The notes beneath the pieces were generated by a model that saw only the letters and a list, made by a program, of their open reading frames with translations, ran no database searches and was not told the DNA's origin. DNA of 63,261 nt from an uncultured Christensenellaceae bacterium (lineage in GTDB: Bacteria > Bacillota > Clostridia > Christensenellales > Borkfalkiaceae): NCBI GenBank assembly GCA_910587365.1, contig CAJUKJ010000008.1, positions 1 to 63,261 of the forward strand, written 5' to 3'. The position numbers and the translations under genes were made by a program. How positions within the stretch are numbered: position 1 is the stretch's first letter; every line of letters begins with the position of its first letter. Positions 24,555 through 31,422 of this stretch are shown one piece after another.

Positions 24555-27500
24555 TAAATTTCAATTGTACCTTCAAAAGATTGTCTGACGGTTCCGTCCA
24601 GTTCGATATTTCCGTTTTCATCGTACTTAACGAACAAATCGCCGCCTTTCAATTTAACGGTAACTATTTCTCCCCGTACACAATGTCCGCCGACAATAGC
24701 CGCCACCGCAGCCGCCGCTGCGGCAGTTCCGCACGCCCAAGTTTCGCCGTTGCCTTTCTCCCAAACACGCATTTTAATCGTGACGTTGTTTACAACACGC
24801 ACACATTCTACAAACACACCCAAAGGGAAATATCCCGATTCGATGACCGTCTGCCCAAAAGCTTCCATATCGATTTTATCGACATTGTCACAGAATACCA
24901 CGCAATGCGGGTTGCCGACGTTAACAAGCGTCACATTATAATTCTTTTTACCAAACGTAATTTCCCTGTCAATTACGTCGCCTTCAAAGACCGAAGGAAT
25001 TAAACCACCATCGAAAATTGCCTTACCGAGATTTACCGAAACTGAGCTCGCCTTGCCGTTGAATGAATTGACACAAAGCTCTTTAACCCCACTACTCGTT
25101 TCAATGTTTATTTTCTCTTCTGCCATTCCGTTATCAAACAAATACTTAGCAACGCACCTTAAAGGATTTGCCGCCATACCGCCATCGCTTCCGTCGCTGT
25201 TGAATACTCGCATTTTTGCGTCAGCTACGTCAGACTTTTCAATCATAACGACGCCGTCGGCTCCGATTGCATAGTGTCTGTCGGCAAAGTTTATAGCAAG
25301 CGATTCCGGACACGTTATGCGGTTGTCCATATTATTAAAGAAAATATAGTCGTTTCCGCAGCTATGCATCTTTGAGAATTGAAGCTTTAATTTTTCCTTT
25401 CTCAAATTGTTTATATCTACAAGCTCTGTGTTAAATTGGTTATATCTACCAGCAATAACGTCCGCAAGCGCGTTCGCGGTATCAAGCGAAGTCAGTACGG
25501 TTATTCCTAAAAGTATCGCGTGATGATGAAGACTGATATAATTTGAAATCGATTCAACGTCAGTCTTACCCGTATAAACGATATAATCTATCTTCCCCTC
25601 ATCCATCAGCTTGAAAATTTCTTCGTTACTTGAAAGCCTTGCCACTTCATTACATTCAAGCCCTAAACTTTTAATTACCTTGCACGTCCCCTTAGTCGCA
25701 TACAGCGTAAGTCCGAGATCGGCAAATTTTTTTACGATATTAACAATTTCAAACTTGTCCTGATCGTTTATTGTAAAGTAAATTCCGGAAGGATTTTGCT
25801 TTGTAGGATGTTTCATATTAAATCCAGCCGAAACAAGTCCTTTAAAAAGTGCTTCCTCAATAGTTTTACCTATACCGAGAACTTCGCCCGTAGATTTCAT
25901 TTCGGGACCGAGCTGTGAATTTACGTCGTTAAGCTTTTCAAACGAAAATACGGGAACTTTTACTGCAACATACGGCGAATTAGGATAAAGTCCTGTTCCG
26001 TACCCAAGCTTTTTCAGTTTTGCCCCCATTATTATTCTTGTAGCAAGCTCCACCATAGGGACGCCCGTTACCTTTGATATATAAGGGATAGTCCTCGACG
26101 CCCGAGGGTTGACTTCAATTACATAAAGCTCATTGTGATAAATGAGATACTGTATATTTATAAGACCTTTGGTCTTTAATGAAATTGCAAGCTTTGTTGA
26201 AATATCCACAACTTTTTTAAGCATTGCATCGCTTAAATTATAAGGAGGATAAACCGCTATAGAGTCGCCGCTATGTACACCCGCTCTTTCGATATGCTGC
26301 ATAATTCCGGGAATAAGCACGTCCGTACCGTCAGATATTGCGTCAACTTCAAGCTCTGTCCCCATAAGATACTGATCGCAAAGAACAGGATTTTCAATCT
26401 TTTGGGCAAGAATTACATCCATATATCTTTCGATATCGTTCTGTGTAAAAGCAATCGTCATATTCTGACCGCCTATAACGTAGGACGGACGAAGCAGTAC
26501 GGGATACCCGAGAGTGTCGGCAGCTTTTACAGCTTCTTCCTTTGTCATTACCGTAAGTCCCTTGGGGCGCGCAATTCCGAACTGTTCCAAAAGCTCGTCA
26601 AACCTTTCTCTGTCTTCCGCAAGGTCAACACTGTCGGCGGGAGTTCCGAGTATGCGTATACCTTTCTTATCAAGATAACTACAAAGCTTTATTGCAGTCT
26701 GTCCGCCAAAGGTAATTACTACGCCATAAGGCTTTTCAATATCGATAACATTCTGTACGTCTTCGGTGGTAAGTGACTCAAAATACAGCCTGTCCGCCGT
26801 ATCAAAGTCAGTTGATACGGTTTCGGGGTTATTATTTATAATTATTACTTCATAACCAAGACGTTTTAATGCCCAAACGCAGTGAACAGACGAATAATCA
26901 AATTCTATACCCTGTCCTATTCTTATAGGTCCCGAACCGATAACAATAATCCTTTTTTTATTGCTATTTTCAACGTATTGCTTCGCCTCGTCGTGTTCCT
27001 TTTCATCGTAAGTGGAATAGAAATAAGGAGTCTGAGCAGAAAATTCCGCACCGCAGGTATCAACCATCTTAAATACGCAATTTACGTGTTTGGGAAGCTC
27101 GTTACCCGAAAGCCTTGCAATCTCCTTATCAGGATAACCAAGCTTTTTTCCGCGTAAGTACTGTTCTTTATTTATTTTAACGCCGCCTATTTCTTTTTCA
27201 TAATCCGCAAGATTTTTAAGTTTATTTAAAAACCATTCATCAATCTTAGTTATAGAATAAATATCGTCAACCGGAATACCGCGTTTTATTGCCTGATAAA
27301 CGACAAACAACCTTTCGTCAGTCAATTCGGAAAGCTTGTTAACAATTTCCTCATCAGAAAAAGCTTTAAACTTAGGCAAATCAAGAGTTGCGACTGAAAT
27401 TTCCGCCCCTCTTACAGCCTTCATAATTGCCATTTCAAAGCTTGTTCCTATTGCCATAACCTCGCCCGTGGCTTTCATTCGAGTCCCGAGATTTCTCTTT

Positions 27501-28603
27501 GCATATAAAAACTTATCGAACGGCCATTTGGGAAGCTTTACGACAACATAGTCTAACGTAGGCTCAAAGCAAGCGAAAGTTTTGCCCGTAACGTCGTTTT
27601 TTATTTCGTCAAGAGTATATCCGAGAGCAATTTTAGTTGCAACCTTTGCAATAGGATAACCCGTAGCCTTTGATGCAAGTGCCGACGAACGTGAAACCCT
27701 GGGGTTTACCTCGATTACCGAATACTCAAAAGAGTCGGGATTAAGCGCGAACTGACAGTTACATCCACCTTCAATTCCGAGTTCCGATATAATGTCTAAA
27801 GATGCCGTTCTAAGCATTTGGTATTCTTTATCCGAAAGTGTTACGGCAGGCGCGATTACTATTGAATCGCCTGTATGAATACCAACAGGGTCGAAATTTT
27901 CCATAGAGCATACGGTAAGAACATTGCCTTTGCCGTCACGAAGTACTTCAAACTCTATCTCTTTCCAACCGCCTATATACTTTTCAATCAAAACCTGCGT
28001 TATGGGAGAAAGCATAAGTCCGTTATGAGCAATAAGTCTTAACTCCTCTTCGTCCTTAGCTACGCCGCCGCCCGCGCCGCCAAGCGTATATGCCGGACGA
28101 ACGATAACGGGATAACCTATTTCTTCGGCAATTTTAATGCACTCCTCCACCGTGTATGCAATGTCGGAAGGGACAACAGGCTGATGGATTTTCTGCATAG
28201 TTTCCTTGAACAGTTCCCTATCCTCTGCACGGTCTATAGATTCAAGATTGACGCCTATAAGTTTAACGCCGTATTCGTCAAGAAAGCCCGACTTTGCAAG
28301 CTGACAGCCGAGCGTAAGACCAGTTTGTCCTCCAAGCGAAGCAAGCAAACTGTCGGGACGCTCCTTGATAATTATTCTTTTCAAAGTGTCAACTGTTAAA
28401 GGTTCAAGATAAATTTCGTCGGCAAGTGCCTTATCCGTCATTATGGTTGCAGGATTAGAATTGCAAAGCACAACGTCTATCCCGGCGTCTTTAAGAACTC
28501 TGCATGCCTGCGCCCCGGCATAGTCAAACTCCGCAGCCTGTCCGATAACGATAGGGCCCGAACCGATAACAAGTACTTTTTTAATATCCTCTCTCTTAGG
28601 CAT
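24554..28603 (-). CDS. carB: carbamoyl-phosphate synthase large chain fused to a diaminopimelate epimerase-like domain
   Basis: Residues 1-~1070 are a complete CarB: two ATP-grasp halves, each opening with a dinucleotide-like motif (VLVIGSGPIVIGQAAEFDYA; IIVIGSGPIRIGQGIEFDYS), and a C-terminal allosteric MGS-like domain from about 935. CarB makes carbamoyl phosphate from bicarbonate, ATP and ammonia supplied by CarA. Without any stop codon the frame continues into a full-length DapF-like domain (about 1074-1349; FSKMHSCGNDYIFF, VGNPHCVVF, ETWACGTAA). DapF normally racemises LL-DAP to meso-DAP. The second catalytic cysteine is present (Cys1291), but the first, normally in MCGNG, reads MAANP with Ala1144. 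The start at 28603 follows AAAGGA and overlaps carA by 8 bases; a GTG/ATG four codons upstream is less well placed. Confidence 0.93.
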   Translation of the reverse strand: MPKREDIKKVLVIGSGPIVIGQAAEFDYAGAQACRVLKDAGIDVVLCNSNPATIMTDKALADEIYLEPLTVDTLKRIIIKERPDSLLASLGGQTGLTLGCQLAKSGFLDEYGVKLIGVNLESIDRAEDRELFKETMQKIHQPVVPSDIAYTVEECIKIAEEIGYPVIVRPAYTLGGAGGGVAKDEEELRLIAHNGLMLSPITQVLIEKYIGGWKEIEFEVLRDGKGNVLTVCSMENFDPVGIHTGDSIVIAPAVTLSDKEYQMLRTASLDIISELGIEGGCNCQFALNPDSFEYSVIEVNPRVSRSSALASKATGYPIAKVATKIALGYTLDEIKNDVTGKTFACFEPTLDYVVVKLPKWPFDKFLYAKRNLGTRMKATGEVMAIGTSFEMAIMKAVRGAEISVATLDLPKFKAFSDEEIVNKLSELTDERLFVVYQAIKRGIPVDDIYSITKIDEWFLNKLKNLADYEKEIGGVKINKEQYLRGKKLGYPDKEIARLSGNELPKHVNCVFKMVDTCGAEFSAQTPYFYSTYDEKEHDEAKQYVENSNKKRIIVIGSGPIRIGQGIEFDYSSVHCVWALKRLGYEVIIINNNPETVSTDFDTADRLYFESLTTEDVQNVIDIEKPYGVVITFGGQTAIKLCSYLDKKGIRILGTPADSVDLAEDRERFDELLEQFGIARPKGLTVMTKEEAVKAADTLGYPVLLRPSYVIGGQNMTIAFTQNDIERYMDVILAQKIENPVLCDQYLMGTELEVDAISDGTDVLIPGIMQHIERAGVHSGDSIAVYPPYNLSDAMLKKVVDISTKLAISLKTKGLINIQYLIYHNELYVIEVNPRASRTIPYISKVTGVPMVELATRIIMGAKLKKLGYGTGLYPNSPYVAVKVPVFSFEKLNDVNSQLGPEMKSTGEVLGIGKTIEEALFKGLVSAGFNMKHPTKQNPSGIYFTINDQDKFEIVNIVKKFADLGLTLYATKGTCKVIKSLGLECNEVARLSSNEEIFKLMDEGKIDYIVYTGKTDVESISNYISLHHHAILLGITVLTSLDTANALADVIAGRYNQFNTELVDINNLRKEKLKLQFSKMHSCGNDYIFFNNMDNRITCPESLAINFADRHYAIGADGVVMIEKSDVADAKMRVFNSDGSDGGMAANPLRCVAKYLFDNGMAEEKINIETSSGVKELCVNSFNGKASSVSVNLGKAIFDGGLIPSVFEGDVIDREITFGKKNYNVTLVNVGNPHCVVFCDNVDKIDMEAFGQTVIESGYFPLGVFVECVRVVNNVTIKMRVWEKGNGETWACGTAAAAAAVAAIVGGHCVRGEIVTVKLKGGDLFVKYDENGNIELDGTVRQSFEGTIEI

Positions 28604-29669
28604 GATACTTACCATCCTTTATATTCTTTATAAATTTATCAAAAAGAAAAGCCGCATCACGCGGTCCTCCGCATGCTTCGGGGTGGAACTGTACGGTAAA
28701 AGCATTAAGCTTTGGATAGTTGAAGCCTTCACACGTATTGTCGTTGGCATTTACATACGACAATTCGCCCACGTCCTGCAAGCTTGATGAAAGAACTTCA
28801 TAGCCATGATTTTGGCTTGAAATGTAAACCCTGCCTGTTTCAATATTTTTTACAGGCTGATTTGCACCCCTGTGTCCATATTTCATCTTTTTTGTTTTGC
28901 CTCCCATTGCAAGCGCGAATAGCTGATGCCCAAGACATATTCCGAATATCGGAAGCTTGCCCGCAAGCTTTTTAATATTCTCTATTATTCTAACATTTTC
29001 AGCAGGGTCGCCAGGTCCGTTAGTCAACATAAGCCCGTCAGGTTTAAGCTCTAAAATTTGTTCTGCCGTATAGAATGACGGAACCTTTATACAGTAACAT
29101 CCCCTTTTAACAAGTTCACGCGTGATATTATCTTTCGCACCAAAGTCCCACACGGCAACTTTAAGCCCCTTAGGTTTTCCGAAATATTCAACCTCACGGC
29201 AGGTTACACTGTCAACGGCGTTTTTGATTGAATAATTGCATACTTCTTCAAAATTTTTTATAGGCTTTGAGGTAATACTGGCATTCATAACACCCGCCTC
29301 TCTCACTATTTTGGTAAGTTCGCGGGTATCGATACCGTAAACGCCGACAATGCCGTTGCTACTCAGATATTCATCAAGCGTTTTTTCGCACCTGAAATTA
29401 GAAGGAGCGTCGCACTTCTCCCTTACAACGTATGCCGAAACCCACGGTTTTTTACTTTCGCTGTCGGGCGTAACACCGTAATTCCCTATCAGTGGAAATG
29501 TTTGCGTAACAATTTGCCCGAAATAACTGGGGTCTGTAAGCGTTTCAACGTAACCCGTCATACCCGTGGTAAACACCAATTCGCCGATAACCTCGCCGTC
29601 TGCACCGAACCTCGTTCCAACAAACTGCTTACCGTTTTGCAATGTTAAATAAGCTTTTCCGTTTTTCAT
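28596..29669 (-). CDS. carA: carbamoyl-phosphate synthase small chain
   Basis: CarA is the glutamine amidotransferase subunit that releases ammonia for CarB. The class I amidotransferase nucleophile is Cys245 in FGICLGHQLFALAMGG, with His in VQFHPEACGGP. The N-terminal GTRFGADGEVIGELVFTTGM region is the CarA-specific domain. The 357-residue length is typical. AAAGGA lies 8 bases before the ATG, just beyond the attenuator-like terminator, so initiation is possible only on read-through transcripts. Confidence 0.97.
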   Translation of the reverse strand: MKNGKAYLTLQNGKQFVGTRFGADGEVIGELVFTTGMTGYVETLTDPSYFGQIVTQTFPLIGNYGVTPDSESKKPWVSAYVVREKCDAPSNFRCEKTLDEYLSSNGIVGVYGIDTRELTKIVREAGVMNASITSKPIKNFEEVCNYSIKNAVDSVTCREVEYFGKPKGLKVAVWDFGAKDNITRELVKRGCYCIKVPSFYTAEQILELKPDGLMLTNGPGDPAENVRIIENIKKLAGKLPIFGICLGHQLFALAMGGKTKKMKYGHRGANQPVKNIETGRVYISSQNHGYEVLSSSLQDVGELSYVNANDNTCEGFNYPKLNAFTVQFHPEACGGPRDAAFLFDKFIKNIKDGKYHA

Positions 29670-29686
29670 CTTGTCAGTCCTTTAAA

Positions 29687-29721
29687 CTAAAATAAAGACT
29701 GATTTAAAAAATAAATCAGTC
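29687..29721 (-). terminator. attenuator-like terminator in the carA leader
   Basis: On the minus strand GACTGATTTA (29721-29712), loop TTTTT, and TAAATCAGTC (29706-29697) form a perfect 10-bp stem followed by TTTATTTTA. It lies between the promoter and carA, so it must be bypassed for expression. The stop codon of the small upstream ORF (29722-29720) sits on the base of its 5' arm. Confidence 0.75.
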
Positions 29722-29836
29722 AATTAAAAAATATTTCGTTTTTATTTGAAAATACTTTTTCCGCCGAAAGAGGAATGTTTCCGTCGGCGTAGAAAATGTT
29801 GCCTATATGTAATTCAAACTGAACGTTCTTTTCCAT
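29720..29836 (-). CDS. possible leader peptide of the car operon (38 residues)
   Basis: A 38-codon ORF (MEKNVQFELHIG... ending EIFFN) begins 9 bases after the -10 box and ends with its TGA on the terminator stem. A ribosome reaching the stop would cover the stem and favour read-through, the logic known for the E. coli pyrBI leader. It has no Arg codon, so classic arginine attenuation is unlikely. The mRNA inside it can fold CGCCGA with TCGGCG around GGAA/TTCC, a possible RNA polymerase pause hairpin, and U-rich codons (ATATTTTTTAAT) follow. Translation is not proved: no Shine-Dalgarno exists. Confidence 0.4.
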   Translation of the reverse strand: MEKNVQFELHIGNIFYADGNIPLSAEKVFSNKNEIFFN

Positions 29837-29845
29837 ATCTCAATG

Positions 29846-29874
29846 ATTATACAATACAAAAACCGCTAAGTCAA
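29846..29874 (-). promoter_or_regulatory. promoter of the carA-carB/dapF-cysteine desulfurase-thiI operon
   Basis: TTGACT (29874-29869) and TATAAT (29851-29846), spacer 17, on the minus strand, followed by a leader of about 170 bases with a small ORF and terminator before carA. No PyrR-binding loop was recognised. Confidence 0.8.
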
Positions 29875-29893
29875 GCAAAATATTTTATTAAAA

Positions 29894-30532
29894 TCAATAA
29901 AGTTTAATTATGAAATCAAAGTTCTTTAAAGCGTTTCTCAAAGCTTTATAATCCGGTAGAAAGCTTGCTACCAATTTCCAGAACGACGGGGAATGATTAA
30001 AATAAACCGTATGGCAAAGTTCATGAATTATTACGTATCTTTGTAGCTCAATCGGTAGCATAAGCAACAGATAATTGAAAGTGATTATCCTCTTTCTGTC
30101 ACAGCAACCCCATCTGCTCTTATAATGCCTGAATTTAATTTGCGTTGCCTGCAAATTAACCCATTCGGATATCTCCTTAACAAAGCTAAAAAAGCTTTTC
30201 GACAGTTCGCTTATATATAGGTTTTTAAGATTTTTAAGATTTTTAACGTAAACCGCATTTCCCGTAATAGCATTTTTATTTTCTATAATTAGCGGAAGCT
30301 TTCTTCCGTTTACGAAAATTTCTTTATATTCAAGAATTCCTCCATTACTTATACGCTTTTCTGTATTTTTTGAAATTACTTTATCTAACCATTGCTTTTT
30401 GCTTTCAAGAAATTCGGTTACTGCTTTTTCCGAAATAAGTTTAGGGCAACGTAATATTATATCGTTTTCGGAAGAAACCGAAAGCGAAAGCGATTTACGC
30501 TTACAGCGGATAATTTTTACGTTATACTCCAT
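29894..30532 (-). CDS. YgjP/SprT-like zinc metalloprotein (DUF45)
   Basis: The gluzincin motif HELCH (His170, Glu171, His174) followed by NHSPSFW (His180) is the hallmark of the YgjP (DUF45) family, which is structurally peptidase-like, cytosolic and of poorly known function. RHYKSRWGCCDRKRII upstream is also conserved in the family. The 212-residue length is normal. The gene overlaps the end of the thioesterase gene by 11 bases, suggesting coupled expression; no functional link is obvious. Confidence 0.88.
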   Translation of the reverse strand: MEYNVKIIRCKRKSLSLSVSSENDIILRCPKLISEKAVTEFLESKKQWLDKVISKNTEKRISNGGILEYKEIFVNGRKLPLIIENKNAITGNAVYVKNLKNLKNLYISELSKSFFSFVKEISEWVNLQATQIKFRHYKSRWGCCDRKRIITFNYLLLMLPIELQRYVIIHELCHTVYFNHSPSFWKLVASFLPDYKALRNALKNFDFIIKLY

Positions 30533-31253
30533 TAAAAGTTATCCTCATTTGAACGCGCAGCTCGCCGTCAACCTTGCCTTCAACAAGTACCTCATCATTC
30601 CCACGCTTACGTATAAAATCAACTCTTTCCCCTTCTTTACATTGTTTAACGTATGTTATCTGGACGCTGCCGATAGATTTACCTTCAAGCTCTTTTACGG
30701 TAAATACATCCATTAAAAAGTCAGCGTACTTTGTATTGTTGGCATGAAAATAATGGTCATAATCGGAATATGTAATAATTTTGGAATAAATTTTTTCCCC
30801 ACCGTCAATCGCGGGAATTTTCCATGCAGAATACTCTATGCTTCTTTCCGTGTTATAATTATTAAAATCCCCATCTTTAAAATAAGCTGTAACCGGCAAC
30901 ATTGCAAAAGTTTGAGTATTTATCATACACCAGCGTGAAGTAGCAACCCCCACTTTTTCATTACCGACAAATAACTCAAAATCCCTTATAAAAATCAATC
31001 GTCCGGGTTTTAACGGCCAGGTATGAACGGTTAACACCTCGCCCAGCCTAACGCTTCTGAAAAGCTTAATATACCAATTGGCTATTATAAAACCGATATT
31101 ATGGGGTGTAATGTCATCATAACCGAAACCCAGCTCGTCTGCCGAACGACAAGCAGACTCCTCCATAAAAGAAAGCAAAGCTGAAAGTTTTAAATTATCA
31201 TATGCGTCAACATCGGTGTATCTTAATTCATAATTTTTAATATTTCTGTACAT
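30522..31253 (-). CDS. acyl-ACP thioesterase
   Basis: A 243-residue double hot-dog protein of the FatA/FatB-like bacterial family. YELRYTDVDAYDNLKLSALL and GFIIANWYIKLFRSVRLGE form the first hot dog, and YSDYDHYFHANNTKYADFLMD with its Asn-His pair the second, where catalytic residues lie. It would release free fatty acids from acyl carrier protein in the cytosol. AAGAGGAT precedes the ATG. It is divergent from the PadR gene, which shares its control region. Confidence 0.92.
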   Translation of the reverse strand: MYRNIKNYELRYTDVDAYDNLKLSALLSFMEESACRSADELGFGYDDITPHNIGFIIANWYIKLFRSVRLGEVLTVHTWPLKPGRLIFIRDFELFVGNEKVGVATSRWCMINTQTFAMLPVTAYFKDGDFNNYNTERSIEYSAWKIPAIDGGEKIYSKIITYSDYDHYFHANNTKYADFLMDVFTVKELEGKSIGSVQITYVKQCKEGERVDFIRKRGNDEVLVEGKVDGELRVQMRITFNGV

Positions 31254-31281
31254 TACCGTATCCTCTTAAAACTTCAAACAA

Positions 31282-31310
31282 ATTTTAGCACTTTGATTAC
31301 AAATTGTCCA
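31282..31310 (-). promoter_or_regulatory. probable promoter of the acyl-ACP thioesterase gene
   Basis: TGGACA (31310-31305) and TAAAAT (31287-31282) on the minus strand, spacer 17, upstream of the start at 31253. Confidence 0.55.
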
Positions 31311-31333
31311 TTAAAATTAGAAAAAAGCGTGAT

Positions 31334-31376
31334 TATGTGTGACATAGTACCTTTTATTTTTGTCAAAATATTGACA
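31334..31376. promoter_or_regulatory. two candidate operator palindromes between thioesterase and padR-like gene
   Basis: TATGT-GTG-ACATA (31334-31346) resembles the ATGT...ACAT half-sites known for PadR-family regulators. TGTCAA-AATA-TTGACA (31361-31376) is a perfect inverted repeat whose right half is the -35 box of the padR-like gene. Self-repression by the PadR-like protein is inferred from family habit. Confidence 0.45.
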
Positions 31377-31399
31377 TAATTTACGGATTATGGTATAAT
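31371..31399 (+). promoter_or_regulatory. promoter of the PadR-membrane gene
   Basis: TTGACA at 31371-31376 and TATAAT at 31394-31399, both full consensus, spacer 17. The -35 box is half of an inverted repeat. Confidence 0.8.
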
Positions 31400-31422
31400 A
31401 ATGCTAAATTACGGAGGAAACT

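Noticed and set aside
26273..26776. Open frame of 167 codons opposite carB
   Set aside because: Antisense to conserved ATP-grasp coding sequence with no supporting signals.
29687..29874. PyrR-binding attenuator in the carA leader
   Set aside because: I could not find a PyrR-type binding loop; the overlap of an ORF stop with the terminator fits translation coupling better.
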